Origin: an uncultured Bilophila sp.
GTDB lineage: Bacteria > Desulfobacterota > Desulfovibrionia > Desulfovibrionales > Desulfovibrionaceae
Length of the DNA stretch: 55,640 nucleotides
Direction: 5' to 3'
Assembly (NCBI GenBank): GCA_910585945.1
Contig: CAJUHZ010000015.1
Location: 1-55,640, forward strand
The notes under the pieces are model-generated. The model did not search any database. It worked only from the letters and a program-made list of their open reading frames with translations, and was not told where the DNA came from. The translations under genes were made by a program, and so were the position numbers. Position 1 is the first letter of the stretch; the number at the start of each line of letters is the position of its first letter. Positions 1 to 9,055 of the stretch are shown here, piece after piece.

Positions 1-65
1 CTGGGGGTGCAGGGGCATCATGCCCCTGCCGGGGGTTTGGGGGCGAGAAGCCCCCGATACTTCTG
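1..65. repeat. GC-rich double-hairpin repeat, copy B0
   Basis: Two hairpins, AGGGGC-atcat-GCCCCT and GGGGGC-gagaa-GCCCCC, separated by a C/G-rich linker. Read on the minus strand the order is hairpin, ACCCC-type linker, hairpin with an ATGAT loop, then ACCCCC. This is the layout of the copies at 11332 and 32321. It lies just downstream of the transglycosylase gene, as expected for a terminator-like element. It may be cut by the window edge. Confidence 0.6.
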
Positions 66-117
66 CCCCCTGTCAGATGGGAGAGCAAAGGCTTCGTCCG
101 GCGAAGCCCTTGCGAGT

Positions 118-1203
118 TCAGCGCCGTGCCGGCCTGGAGGCCGATTTGGAAGCGGGTTTGGATGCCGGCTTGGACGCGGGCGCGCGGGTGGCGTCTGCCA
201 GAGCCAGGATGGTGTTGGCGTAAATGTTGACCCGATTGTACGACTTGATCACCCGGTGTTGTTGCAGGCGGGTCAGCCCCGGCTTCCAGCCATTCTTTTT
301 CAGATAATTGGAGAGGCTGGCCACCGCGTCCGGCACGGTGAAAAGATCGATCACCCCGTCGCCGTTGCCGTCCGCGCCAAAGAGGGTAATGTTGGAAGGC
401 ATGAACTGGCACAACCCCACCGCGCCGTAAATGGAACCGGGCATGGCCAGGGGATCGGCCCCGGCGGCGCGGGCGTTGGCCAGCAGCGCCGTAAACTCGC
501 GGTACGCCCAGTCGGATCGCTGTTCCATCTTCTGGCGAATCCAGTCCCGCCGCTGATCCGCATCAGGAAGCTTTGCCAGATAATCCGGAATCTGCGCCGG
601 ATCCCGCGAGGCGGCCATACTGGCAAGCGTGCGGAAGGCCTTTTCCCCACCGAGAAAATCCCCCAGTCGCGTCTCGACGAACAGCAGGGCGACCGCAATC
701 TCCCGCGGCACGCCGTAGGTTCGTTGCGCCCTGTCAAAGGACGCCTTGTGCGCCTTGAGAAAATCCCTGCACCGCTGGGCGTTGGCCTGTGTGACCACGC
801 CGGGGTACACGGGCGGCGGGAGTCGCTTCGCCGGATTTGCCGGTTTCGCGGGCTTGCCGGCGGGAGCCGCCTTGGGTTTGGGCTTGGGCGCAAACGCTTT
901 GGTGTACAGTTCGCGGATTTTCCGCCCCATAGGGTCCTGGGAAGGCGTCTCTCCAAGAGAGGCGAACAGCGGAGCAAGATCCGGCCCGTCCAGCCCGTCC
1001 GCCTGAAGGCGCTGCAAAAGCGGACGCCATGCCGCGGGCACAGCGGGAGAAGAGGCGGAAGCGCCCCCCGGCCGGGCGGCCGCCCCCGCATCGGACGCGG
1101 CGCAGCCCGCGCTCAGCGCAAGCGTCGCAACCAGAAGAAACGGAACCGCGTCCCGTACACAGGAAACAAGGCGAAACAGCGAACGGACAAACAACATGGG
1201 CAT
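118..1203 (-). CDS. Lytic murein transglycosylase (MltB/SLT_2 family), lipoprotein
   Basis: Predicted to cleave the MurNAc-GlcNAc bond of peptidoglycan, forming 1,6-anhydro ends, while anchored to a membrane in the periplasm. The N-terminus has a hydrophobic signal ending in a lipobox-like LSAGC. The mature part contains the family's ...LLFVETRLG segment with the presumed catalytic Glu, then an AVGLCQFMPSN segment and a DGNGDGVIDLF calcium-loop-like stretch. The tail is a low-complexity run rich in Ala, Ser, Pro and Lys. About 361 aa from ATG 1203. A GTG at 1233 and an ATG at 1197 are alternative starts; none has a strong SD. The next gene upstream is the CI-like regulator, same strand. The family assignment is secure; the MltB subclass is inferred. 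Confidence 0.85.
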   Translation of the reverse strand: MPMLFVRSLFRLVSCVRDAVPFLLVATLALSAGCAASDAGAAARPGGASASSPAVPAAWRPLLQRLQADGLDGPDLAPLFASLGETPSQDPMGRKIRELYTKAFAPKPKPKAAPAGKPAKPANPAKRLPPPVYPGVVTQANAQRCRDFLKAHKASFDRAQRTYGVPREIAVALLFVETRLGDFLGGEKAFRTLASMAASRDPAQIPDYLAKLPDADQRRDWIRQKMEQRSDWAYREFTALLANARAAGADPLAMPGSIYGAVGLCQFMPSNITLFGADGNGDGVIDLFTVPDAVASLSNYLKKNGWKPGLTRLQQHRVIKSYNRVNIYANTILALADATRAPASKPASKPASKSASRPARR

Positions 1204-1254
1204 ACCGGAATCGGCCCCGGAGCATGAAAACACCCCGGGGCCGACGTTAGAGAT

Positions 1255-1950
1255 TCATATCTGCTGCAAAACCCACACGAGACGCCCCACAAGACGCTGG
1301 GGGCATTCCTTCACCGAAAGAACGCCGTCCGGATGATCGGGATGATCGGTCCGGAGGAGGAAAAGATCCCGCGCCGCGTCGAAAAAGAGCCGTTTCAGGG
1401 CGAGGCCCTCGTGCGGCATGAGCACGGCGTACATCTCGCCGGAGACAGGATGCACGAACTCCGTGTCGATGCCCACATACGCGCCGCGCCGGACCGTGGG
1501 CGAGAAGGCGTCGGAATCCGCGCGAAAGACCTGGATCTGCGGCGCGGCAAAGGTCTGCGGCAAGGCCACCTTGCCCACCGGGCGAAACTCCGGCCGGCGC
1601 GCGCCTTCTTCATACGGGCAATGCATGGCGTGCACGGTGACCAGCACGCCCTTGGCGGCAGGATCGCCGTAATGGGCAGGATCTTCACTGACGCCGCCCG
1701 CGGGCGGATCCGCCGGGGCATAGCCCTGCTCGGTGCGAAGGTACATGGGGCCGACCCCCTTTTTCAGCCAGTCCGGATTCAGCCCGAACTTTTCAAAAAG
1801 CTTCATGTACCAGTCGGAAGGCACGGAGTCGCGCCGCTTGGCGTCGGATATGCTTGACTGTCTGATTTCGAGCACTTCGGCCAATTCGACCTGGGTGCGC
1901 GCGTTTGTCGCATAGCGAATGCGATCGTATACTTCCTGAAAGAGGTTCAT
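1255..1950 (-). CDS. CI-type transcriptional repressor with S24-like C-terminal domain
   Basis: N-terminal helix-turn-helix of the phage-CI class (about residues 1-70, with TQVELAEVLEIRQSSISDAKRR). The C-terminal S24/LexA-like domain is about residues 100-231. The Ser and Lys positions expected for self-cleavage look present (Ser146 in RADSDAFSP, Lys186 in ALKRLF), so a cleavable or ligand-sensing repressor is plausible. Two ATGs are adjacent (1953, 1950); 1950 is preferred because GGAGA lies about 7 nt upstream. It sits 36 nt downstream of hflC on the same strand and may be co-transcribed. No phage structural genes or integrase are nearby, so I read it as a host regulator. Target genes are unknown. 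Confidence 0.8.
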   Translation of the reverse strand: MNLFQEVYDRIRYATNARTQVELAEVLEIRQSSISDAKRRDSVPSDWYMKLFEKFGLNPDWLKKGVGPMYLRTEQGYAPADPPAGGVSEDPAHYGDPAAKGVLVTVHAMHCPYEEGARRPEFRPVGKVALPQTFAAPQIQVFRADSDAFSPTVRRGAYVGIDTEFVHPVSGEMYAVLMPHEGLALKRLFFDAARDLFLLRTDHPDHPDGVLSVKECPQRLVGRLVWVLQQI

Positions 1951-1986
1951 CATATAATCTCCAACCCTCCCGTCCCTTCACGGGCG

Positions 1987-2835
1987 TCACCGCAAGGGGC
2001 GCAGAAAGGGATCGTCGTTGGTGATGACAACGCGGGAGTTGTCTTTCAGCCCCTTCTTGAGGGCCTCAAGCCCGCGCTGGAACTCGTAGAATTCGGGCGC
2101 TCCGGAAAAGGCCCGCGCGTAGATCCGCGCGGCCGCGGCGTCGCCCTCGCCCCGTATGACGGAAGCGCGGCGGTTGGCCTCGGCCAGAATAAGCGCCCGC
2201 TCCCGATCCGCCACGGAACGGAGTTTGGTGGACTCTTCCACACCTTCGGAACGGTACTGCTTTGCCTGGCGTTCCCGTTCGGCGCGCATTCTTCCGAAAA
2301 TGGCGCGCTGGTTTTCGGTGGGCAAATCCGTGCGCTTGATGCGCACATCCACAACTTCAATGCCGTACTTGCGCATGATGTCGGAAGTGCGCTTCGTCAC
2401 ATCCGCCATGATCCCGCCGCGTCTGCCCGAGACCACTTCCGTCAGCGTGTGCCGCCCCACCTGGGCGCGCAACTGCGAGTACACAACGTCGTCCAACCGG
2501 GCCTGCGCGCCGGGCACGGTACGCACAGTCCGATAGAACTCCAGCGGATTAACAATGCGCCAGCGCGCGTAATTGTCAAGAACAATTGTTTTTTTATCAC
2601 TTGTCAGGGCTTCGGCGGCGCGAGCGTCGTAGTCAAGCATCCGCCCGTTGAACAGGACGACGTTCTGAATGAACGGCAACTTGAAGTGCAGGCCCGGCCC
2701 GTATACCCTGTCAACCGGGTCGCCAAGCTGGATCACCAGCGCCTTTTCCGTCTGATGCACCACAAAGACGCTCTGCGAGGCGACAACCAGCACGACAGCC
2801 AGCAGGCCGACGACAAGGGGCAAACCGCGCCGCAT
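1987..2835 (-). CDS. hflC: HflC, membrane protease modulator (SPFH/band 7)
   Basis: Partner of HflK in the inner-membrane HflKC complex that cages and modulates FtsH. One N-terminal membrane segment (about residues 3-20) is followed by a band 7 domain with the HQTEKALVIQLGDPV start typical of HflC. After it come a charged helical region with RAERERQAKQYRSEG and an RGEGDAAAARIYA segment. 282 aa, normal length. ATG 2835 is chosen because it follows the hflK stop with one base between (TGA-T-ATG) and begins at the conserved MRRG...LLAVVLVV segment. A longer reading frame upstream overlaps hflK and is not credible. Translational coupling to hflK is likely. Confidence 0.95.
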   Translation of the reverse strand: MRRGLPLVVGLLAVVLVVASQSVFVVHQTEKALVIQLGDPVDRVYGPGLHFKLPFIQNVVLFNGRMLDYDARAAEALTSDKKTIVLDNYARWRIVNPLEFYRTVRTVPGAQARLDDVVYSQLRAQVGRHTLTEVVSGRRGGIMADVTKRTSDIMRKYGIEVVDVRIKRTDLPTENQRAIFGRMRAERERQAKQYRSEGVEESTKLRSVADRERALILAEANRRASVIRGEGDAAAARIYARAFSGAPEFYEFQRGLEALKKGLKDNSRVVITNDDPFLRPLR

Positions 2836-2836
2836 A

Positions 2837-4024
2837 TCACTTGCCTCCCCGAAGCAATGTTTTTCCATTCGCCGGTTTTTCGTCCGGCGTTTTTGTGTCC
2901 GCGGGCGAACCGGCCCCTGGAGCGGGCGACGCTCCGTCTCCCTTCCCCGCGCCAAGCAGGGGGAGAAGCGGGAGTGTACGGCCGGCCGCCTCGCTGGGAA
3001 GAACCAGCTTTTCCATGCCGGGCCGGCTCAGGATTTCTTCCATCGCTTCAAGATACATACGTTTTTTGGTGATGTCCCGCGCCTGCTCGTATTCCGCAAG
3101 CAGGGCGAGAAAACGGGCGGACTCGCCCTCCGCGCCGCGAATGCGCGTTTCCTTGTAGGCCTCCGCCTCGTTTTCCACGGCCGCGGCCGCCCCTCTCGCC
3201 TTGGGGAGCAGTTCGTTTCTGTAGGCTTCCGCCTCGTTGATGATCCGGCTCTTGTCTTCCCGAGCGCTGGCCACATCCTTGAAGGCGTCGCTCACTTCCT
3301 GCGGGGGGTGCACATTCTGCAACTGCACGGCCAGCACCTGCACCCCTATCTTGTAGCGATCGAGGATCTCCTGCAAAAGCTGGGTGGCTTCGGTCTGGAT
3401 CTGGAGCTTGCCGTCCGTCAGCGCCGAGTCTATAAGGCTGTTGCCGATGACCTCGCGCATGGCGGCTTCCGCCGCGCTCTTGACCACGGCCCCGGGGTTG
3501 CTCACATTGAAAAGATACTCCACCGGATCCTTGATCCGGTACTGGACGCTGAATTGCACATTGACGATGTTTTCATCACCGGTGAGCATGGAGGCTTCTT
3601 CCGGCACGGCACGGTTGGCGCCCTGCTGAAAGGTGCTCCCCTGCATCATGGAGCGAAAGCCCACCTCCACCCGCTGCACCTGCGTGACCTTGGGCGTAAA
3701 GCGGCTTTCAATGGGGTAGGGCAGCGCGTAGTGCGGCCCCGGCTCAACCGTCCGGTTGTACTTGCCGAAGCGCAGGATAACGCCCTGCTCGTCCGGGTTG
3801 ACGATATAGATTCCGGAAAGCAGCCATACGCCCACGGCCACGAGCAGCAGCCAGCCGCTGCCCTTCATGCCGGACATACGCTTGAACATTCCGGAAACAT
3901 TGCCGAAATCTGGCCTTCCCTCGCCCGGAGGCGTGGGTTCCTCGTTGCGCCCCCGTGGATTGTTGACCGGACCCCGCCCCTGCCGTTGCCGTTTTTCCTG
4001 CAATTTATCCCAATCCCAGTTCAT
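2837..4024 (-). CDS. hflK: HflK, membrane protease modulator (SPFH/band 7)
   Basis: Other half of the HflKC complex. The N-terminus is a charged Gly/Arg/Pro-rich cytoplasmic tail starting MNWDWDKLQEKRQRQG. It is followed by one membrane segment (about residues 60-80, WLLLVAVGVWLLSGIYIV), a band 7 domain and a long helical region with EAEAYRNELLPKARG and EAEAYKETRIRGAEGES. About 395 aa, as usual. The start at 4024 fits the family's conserved N-terminus. An ATG at 4048 would add eight unrelated residues. No SD precedes 4024, and the promoter-like site at 4034-4062 would put transcription only a few bases upstream of it. First gene of an hflK-hflC-repressor unit. Confidence 0.94.
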   Translation of the reverse strand: MNWDWDKLQEKRQRQGRGPVNNPRGRNEEPTPPGEGRPDFGNVSGMFKRMSGMKGSGWLLLVAVGVWLLSGIYIVNPDEQGVILRFGKYNRTVEPGPHYALPYPIESRFTPKVTQVQRVEVGFRSMMQGSTFQQGANRAVPEEASMLTGDENIVNVQFSVQYRIKDPVEYLFNVSNPGAVVKSAAEAAMREVIGNSLIDSALTDGKLQIQTEATQLLQEILDRYKIGVQVLAVQLQNVHPPQEVSDAFKDVASAREDKSRIINEAEAYRNELLPKARGAAAAVENEAEAYKETRIRGAEGESARFLALLAEYEQARDITKKRMYLEAMEEILSRPGMEKLVLPSEAAGRTLPLLPLLGAGKGDGASPAPGAGSPADTKTPDEKPANGKTLLRGGK

Positions 4025-4033
4025 AGTTACCGG

Positions 4034-4062
4034 AATATAAGTCATCACACCTGCAAGGTCAA
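4034..4062 (-). promoter_or_regulatory. Sigma-70-type promoter for hflK
   Basis: On the minus strand, TTGACC (4062-4057), a 17-base spacer, then TATATT (4039-4034). With a normal 6-8 base gap the transcript would start near 4027-4025, only 1-4 bases before the hflK ATG at 4024. The motif match is seen directly; activity and the start point are inferred. Confidence 0.6.
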
Positions 4063-4282
4063 GGCGCCCGCATCAAATCGAAAGAAAATTCACGCCGTCC
4101 CCGATGCACTGCATTGCAGGGGGAACGACGCGCCTCCCGCACGGGGATGCAGCACGGGGCAGTGTTTTACAAAGAAAATATTTCCATTCGCAGAAACTTC
4201 TGTTATGAAGGATCGCAAGGAACCGCCACGCGGACGCAGTGTGGCTACACCATTTCTATCACAGTGAAACAAAGGAGCGGCC

Positions 4283-5638
4283 ATGAAAGCCGGAAACGTC
4301 TTCCGTGCCTATGACATTCGCGGCATAGTTGACAGGGATTTCGACGAAGCATGGGTTCGCGAACTTGGAAAAGCCTGCGGCGCCTATTTCGCCGGGCTGC
4401 GCATTGAGGATGTGGTCGTCGGACATGACTGCCGGCATTCCTCCCCCGCCTATCACGAGGCGCTGACGGAAGGACTGCTGGCCTCCGGCAGAAATGTCCT
4501 GAGCATCGGAGAAGTCCCCACTCCCGCTTTCTACTATGCGGTGAAAACCCTGGGGCGGCGCGGCGGGGTGATGATCACGGCCAGCCACAACCCGGCCGAT
4601 TACAACGGCTTCAAGATCTGGGCCGGAGAATCCACGATCCACAACGAGGAAATCCAGAAAATCCGCGCCATTTTCGAGGCGGGGAACTTTGTCTCCGGGC
4701 GGGGCGTCGCCTCCCGCCACAACATCTTGCCGGACTACACGGCCGATATCATCTCGCGTTTCGCCCCGATCCGGCCGGTCAAGGTCGTGGCAGACGGCGG
4801 CAACGGCATGGGCGGCCCTTCCTGCGTTGAGGTTCTGCGCGCCCTCGGGGCGGACGTCGTCCCCCTGTACTGCGAGCCGGACGGCAACTTCCCCAACCAT
4901 CACCCCGACCCGGTGGTGGAAACAAACATGGAGGCGCTCAAGGCCAGGGTGCGCGAGGAAAACGCGGCCTTCGGCATCGGCCTGGACGGCGATGCGGACC
5001 GCATCGGCGTGGTGGACGAAACGGGGCGGCTGCTGTTCGGGGATGAACTGCTCTCCCTCTACGCCCGCGAACTTCTGGCGAGAAAGCCAGGCTCCGTCGT
5101 CATCGGCGACGTCAAGTGCTCCAGCCGGCTTTTTGACGATATCCGGGAGCATGGCGGCAAGCCCATGATGTGGACCACCGGCCACTCGATCATCAAGGCG
5201 CGGATGCGCGAAACCGGCGCGCCCCTGGCCGGGGAAATGTCCGGCCACATGTTTTTTGCGGACGGCTGGCACGGCTTTGACGACGCCATTTACGGCGCGG
5301 CGCGGCTGACCGCGCTCTTTGCCGCCCAAGATCTGCCCATGAGCCGACTGCCCGGCTGGCCGCCCGCCTTCGCCACGCCCGAAGTGAACCTCCCCTGCCC
5401 CGATGACGTGAAATTCGCCGTGGTGGAAAAGGCCAAAGCCCACTTCCGCTCCCGGCACGAAACCATTGAAATCGACGGCGCGCGAGTCGTGTTTCCGCAC
5501 GGATGGGGGCTTGTGCGCGCGTCCAACACCCAGCCCGTGCTCGTCACCCGCTTTGAGGCCGACAGCCCCGAGGCGCTGGACGCCATACGCCGCGAAATAG
5601 AAGAACCCCTCCGCCGCTGGATAGCCGAAGGTGTTTGA
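4283..5638 (+). CDS. manB: Phosphomannomutase / phosphoglucomutase
   Basis: Alpha-D-phosphohexomutase that interconverts hexose 6- and 1-phosphates to make sugar-nucleotide precursors for surface polysaccharides. The phosphoserine loop is TASHNP (Ser101), the metal loop is GLDGDADRIG (Asp235, 237, 239) and the sugar-binding loop is GEMSGH. The C-terminal phosphate-binding domain ends around the RASNTQP segment. 451 aa, the length of the AlgC/ManB group. The start is supported by AAAGGAG upstream. Transcribed divergently from hflK. Which substrate is preferred (mannose or glucose) cannot be told from the sequence. Confidence 0.92.
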   Translation: MKAGNVFRAYDIRGIVDRDFDEAWVRELGKACGAYFAGLRIEDVVVGHDCRHSSPAYHEALTEGLLASGRNVLSIGEVPTPAFYYAVKTLGRRGGVMITASHNPADYNGFKIWAGESTIHNEEIQKIRAIFEAGNFVSGRGVASRHNILPDYTADIISRFAPIRPVKVVADGGNGMGGPSCVEVLRALGADVVPLYCEPDGNFPNHHPDPVVETNMEALKARVREENAAFGIGLDGDADRIGVVDETGRLLFGDELLSLYARELLARKPGSVVIGDVKCSSRLFDDIREHGGKPMMWTTGHSIIKARMRETGAPLAGEMSGHMFFADGWHGFDDAIYGAARLTALFAAQDLPMSRLPGWPPAFATPEVNLPCPDDVKFAVVEKAKAHFRSRHETIEIDGARVVFPHGWGLVRASNTQPVLVTRFEADSPEALDAIRREIEEPLRRWIAEGV

Positions 5639-5659
5639 GCAGGGCGCGCCGTCCGCCTG

Positions 5660-5696
5660 CCGCAACGCCGCCCATGTACGCCCGGCGGCGTTGCGG
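5660..5696. terminator. Hairpin between convergent manB and tmk
   Basis: A perfect 13-bp inverted repeat (CCGCAACGCCGCC with GGCGGCGTTGCGG) around an 11-nt loop lies between the manB stop and the tmk stop. It has no T run on either side. It could act as a bidirectional stop or as a transcript-end protecting structure. The rest of this 132-bp gap shows nothing else. Confidence 0.5.
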
Positions 5697-5770
5697 GGCA
5701 AGACGCGAAGCCGTCTGACATGCGGGCGGCGGCGTGCAGCGTTGCCGGAAGCCAGACGGCATCGCCCGGC

Positions 5771-6490
5771 TTATCCGGCTTGATCCGACTTGCCCGGAAG
5801 CCCGCCCGCCGCCGCGCCCCGCGCGCGCAAGGCCGCGAGCACATGCCCGAGGAGTTCATCCCCCACCGCCTGGATACTCCGCACGGCCCCCCCGGCCATG
5901 CCGTCGATCACGGTCCAGCCGTTCCTCTCGGCCAGCCGCGCGAACACCTGGGCCGCATCCTGCAGGTAGTCGCCGGCGGCTTCGTGCAGATCGAGCCGCT
6001 TTTCCGTATAGCTTCGCCTGTTCTTGTTCAGGACAAGCGCGACGCTCCGCTCCGGCGGCATGGTCAGCAAACAGACCAGATCCGGCCGGGGCAGGCCGAA
6101 CACCGTGTATTCCACGGCGGCGATCCAGTCGATCAGCGCGTCCTGCCGTTCGCGCGGGAGCTTTGCGGCCTGATGGGCGAAGTTTGAGGGCACATATCTG
6201 TCGCAGACCACAACATCGGCATCGCGGAGCGCGACCAGCAGTTCGTCCCTCTTTTCAAGGCGATCCCCCGCATAGAGCAGGGCGGCGAATTCCGGCGGCA
6301 CGCTGTGCAGATCACCGAACGCGCCGTTCAGGTAGCGTCCTACTTCCCGCCCGAAAAAGGTTTCGTCATAGCAGGGGAAGGAAAAAAGCCGCGCCGTGAA
6401 CCCGCGCCGCGCAAGCGCATCCACAAGCAGACGCGCCTGCGTGCCCTTGCCGCTCCCGTCAATGCCTTCAAGGACTACAAGCATACCCAT
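5771..6490 (-). CDS. tmk: Thymidylate kinase
   Basis: Phosphorylates dTMP to dTDP in DNA precursor synthesis. The P-loop is GIDGSGKG (residues 9-16), preceded by the strand LVVLE. A DRYVPSNFAHQAAK segment matches the family's DR motif for nucleotide binding. About 239 aa, slightly longer than the classical 210 aa because of an Ala/Gly-rich C-terminal tail. ATG 6490 is chosen because it directly precedes the conserved LVVLEGIDGSGKG. A longer frame runs into hypE. It lies 41 nt downstream of hypE on the same strand. Family assignment is strong. Since thymidylate kinases and related P-loop nucleotide kinases are close, the exact substrate is inferred. Confidence 0.88.
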   Translation of the reverse strand: MGMLVVLEGIDGSGKGTQARLLVDALARRGFTARLFSFPCYDETFFGREVGRYLNGAFGDLHSVPPEFAALLYAGDRLEKRDELLVALRDADVVVCDRYVPSNFAHQAAKLPRERQDALIDWIAAVEYTVFGLPRPDLVCLLTMPPERSVALVLNKNRRSYTEKRLDLHEAAGDYLQDAAQVFARLAERNGWTVIDGMAGGAVRSIQAVGDELLGHVLAALRARGAAAGGLPGKSDQAG

Positions 6491-6531
6491 TTCTTTCTCG
6501 CAGATCCGGCGTTCGCCGGCACAGACGACGT

Positions 6532-7581
6532 TCAGCAGATGCGGGGGAGCTGATCCCCTTCCAGCATGGACAACAAACGTCTGCCGCCCACGGCGGTATT
6601 GAGGATGACCTGGCCCGGCCGGGTGTTCAGCCGGCCCGCGCCGGGGGCTTCCACCGTGCCGATGCGCGCGGCCTCCCGGCCTTCGGGCGTGCCGCGCAGA
6701 ATGTCCAGAGCGGCGTCGGCCAGGGCTTCGGGCACAAGGCAGAGGCATTTCCCCTCATTGGCCAGATACAGCGGATCAAGCCCGAGAACGTCGCAGCCGG
6801 CGCGCACGGCGTCATGGACGGGAACGGCCGTTTCATCGATCACGCAGACCACGCCCGACTGATCCGCTATCTCGTTCAGCGTGGTGGCAAGGCCGCCGCG
6901 TGTGGGGTCGCGCAAGACATGCACGGCCCCGGCGCGCCCCTCCTCCAGACCGGTGATCAGCTTTTCCACAAGATGATTCAGGGCGGCGCTGTCGCTGCTC
7001 ACGCCCTGCAGGAAAGAGAGGTTGTCCCTCTGGGCCAGAATGGCAAGCCCGTGATCCCCCACCGCGCCGCTGAGCAGAACAGCGTCGCCCGGCGCGGCGC
7101 GGCGGCCGCTCGGCGCAAGCTGCGGCGGGTCCACAAGGATGGAGCCGACGCCCGTGGTGGTGATGAACAGCTTGTCGCACGCCCCGCGGGGCACGACTTT
7201 GGTGTCCCCGGTGACGATGCGCACGCCGGCCGCGCGGCAGGCGGCCCCCATGTCCGCGACAACCCGCTCCAGCACGTCGCGATCCAGCCCTTCTTCCAGA
7301 ATGAACGAGGCGGAAAGGTACAGGGGCCTCGCCCCGAGCATGGAGACGTCGTTGACCGTGCCGTGCACGGCGAGCGTGCCGATGCTGCCGCCGGGGAAAA
7401 AGAGCGGCGTCACGGTGTAACCGTCCGTGCTCATGGCCACGGGGCCGCGCAGATCCAGCGCGGCGGCGTCGTCCATGACAGCCAGAATCGGGTTGTCGAA
7501 ATGCCGCAGAAAGAGATCGCCGACAAGCCGCCGGGAGGCCTTGCCGCCACTGCCGTAGTCAAGAAGAAGGGGTTCGCCCAT
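6532..7581 (-). CDS. hypE: HypE, hydrogenase maturation carbamoyl dehydratase
   Basis: Converts the thiocarbamate on its own C-terminal Cys to thiocyanate, the source of the CN ligands of [NiFe]-hydrogenase. The protein begins with LDYGSGGKASRRL and contains the PurM-like ATP-binding fold (MDDAAAL, HGTVNDVSMLGA, GDTKVV). It ends in PRIC, the required C-terminal cysteine tail. 349 aa, normal length. The start lies 7 nt after the MFS stop, so the MFS gene, hypE and tmk form a probable operon. The other hyp genes are not in this window. Confidence 0.95.
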   Translation of the reverse strand: MGEPLLLDYGSGGKASRRLVGDLFLRHFDNPILAVMDDAAALDLRGPVAMSTDGYTVTPLFFPGGSIGTLAVHGTVNDVSMLGARPLYLSASFILEEGLDRDVLERVVADMGAACRAAGVRIVTGDTKVVPRGACDKLFITTTGVGSILVDPPQLAPSGRRAAPGDAVLLSGAVGDHGLAILAQRDNLSFLQGVSSDSAALNHLVEKLITGLEEGRAGAVHVLRDPTRGGLATTLNEIADQSGVVCVIDETAVPVHDAVRAGCDVLGLDPLYLANEGKCLCLVPEALADAALDILRGTPEGREAARIGTVEAPGAGRLNTRPGQVILNTAVGGRRLLSMLEGDQLPRIC

Positions 7582-7588
7582 TGTGCCG

Positions 7589-9055
7589 TCACTCCGCTGG
7601 CGTCGTCCGTCCCGCGCGCAGGCGCGCGAAGGAGAAGAAAATCCCGACGAGGTTCAATACGCCGAAAAGGATGAAATTGACATGCATGGCTTCCAGAAAC
7701 GCGTCGACATTGTCCGCATTGAGCGGCGCGTCACCCAGAAAGCTGTTCATGGTCAGGGAAATGATGACCATGCTGAACAACATGCCCATCGTGCGCATGG
7801 CCCCGACAAGGCCCGAAGCCTGCCCCGTATGCGCCTGATCCACCGCCCCCATGATGGCGCTGGTGTTGGGCGAGGCGAACAGCGCGATGCCGATGCCGAG
7901 CACAAGCTGGGCCGCCGCCACCTGCATGAGGGAGGAGGAGCCGTCCAGAAAGGCGGAAATAAGCAGGCCAACCCCACACAGGGCCATGCCGGCGGTAGCC
8001 ACCTTGCCCGCGCCCCGCTTGTCCGCCAGCTTGCCCGCGCCAGGGGCTACAAAAATCTGCACCGCGGTCTGGATGGAAATCATCAGCCCCGTCTGAAGGA
8101 TGCCAAGCCCGTGCACGCCCTGCAAAAAGAGGCTGAAATAAAACATCACTCCAAAGGTGGAACTGTAATTGATGAGCGAGGCCACCGTGCTCAGGGCAAA
8201 CACCCTGTTGCGCAAAAGAAAGCGCACGTCAAGAATGGGGCAGGGGCAACGCGTTTCACTCCAGGCGAAGAGCGCCAGCCCGGCGAGACCGGCGATCAGC
8301 AGACCCGCCGCCCACGGCCCCTTGAGCAGCCACATGGCCCCGGCGGACAGCGCGCCGATGCCGGCCGCGTACAGTATGGCTCCCTTCCAGTCAAAGGGGG
8401 AATCAGGGGCGTCGCGCCAGTCGCCCTTGACGGTAAAGGCCATGAGGCACCACGCCAGCACGCCCACGGGGACGACGCCCCAGAAAAGATAGCGCCAGTC
8501 CGACATGGCGGCCACGGCGGAGGCCAGCCCCGGCCCCAGGGACAGCCCGGCGTACATGCCGATGGACGCCACCCCCAGCACCCGCCCGAGCATGGATGCC
8601 GGCGCGCTGCTGGCCAGAATGGCAAGCGCGCTTGTGTTCATCATGGCCGTTCCCGTGGCCTGGACAAAACGCATCAGGAGAAACGTCTCAATGTTGGGCG
8701 CGAGGGGGAGCAGCGCGCACATGCAGGTGAAGACCGTCAGACCGGTGAGAAACACGCGCTTGCGCCCGAGAATGTCCCCCACCCGCCCTGAAACAAGATA
8801 CACAATGGCCAGAGACAGCGTGTACAACGCGTTGATCAGGCTGAGTTCCATGGCGCTGGCCGAAAGATCCCGGCCGATGGAAGGCAGAAGCGGCCCCGCG
8901 CCGGCCACCATGAACGGCAAGAGAAACTGGGCCGTGGCCACGGCGAAGATGATGTTCTTGAGCGAGCTTGCGGACGTGCCGGCGTTCTTCTCCCGCCAGC
9001 CGCTGCCCTTTTCGGAATCGGAGCACGCTTTGTCACAAGGCGTCTTTGCGTTCAT
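7589..9055 (-). CDS. MFS drug-exporter-like transporter (DHA2/EmrB class)
   Basis: Predicted inner-membrane proton-coupled exporter with about 14 hydrophobic segments. The first is FAVATAQFLLPFMVAGAGPLLP. Between TM2 and TM3 it has GRVGDILGRKRVF, the MFS signature, and the central region has GPGLASAVAAMSDWRYLFW. About 488 aa. ATG 9055 (MNAKTPCDK) is chosen; a start 10 codons upstream is also open. First gene of an apparent MFS-hypE-tmk transcription unit. The pairing of an exporter with hydrogenase maturation is not explained by known function. Substrate unknown. Confidence 0.85.
   Translation of the reverse strand: MNAKTPCDKACSDSEKGSGWREKNAGTSASSLKNIIFAVATAQFLLPFMVAGAGPLLPSIGRDLSASAMELSLINALYTLSLAIVYLVSGRVGDILGRKRVFLTGLTVFTCMCALLPLAPNIETFLLMRFVQATGTAMMNTSALAILASSAPASMLGRVLGVASIGMYAGLSLGPGLASAVAAMSDWRYLFWGVVPVGVLAWCLMAFTVKGDWRDAPDSPFDWKGAILYAAGIGALSAGAMWLLKGPWAAGLLIAGLAGLALFAWSETRCPCPILDVRFLLRNRVFALSTVASLINYSSTFGVMFYFSLFLQGVHGLGILQTGLMISIQTAVQIFVAPGAGKLADKRGAGKVATAGMALCGVGLLISAFLDGSSSLMQVAAAQLVLGIGIALFASPNTSAIMGAVDQAHTGQASGLVGAMRTMGMLFSMVIISLTMNSFLGDAPLNADNVDAFLEAMHVNFILFGVLNLVGIFFSFARLRAGRTTPAE

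Noticed and set aside
1255..1950. Prophage remnant suggested by the CI/S24 repressor
   Set aside because: No integrase, structural or lysis genes are nearby; such stand-alone repressors are common in this group.
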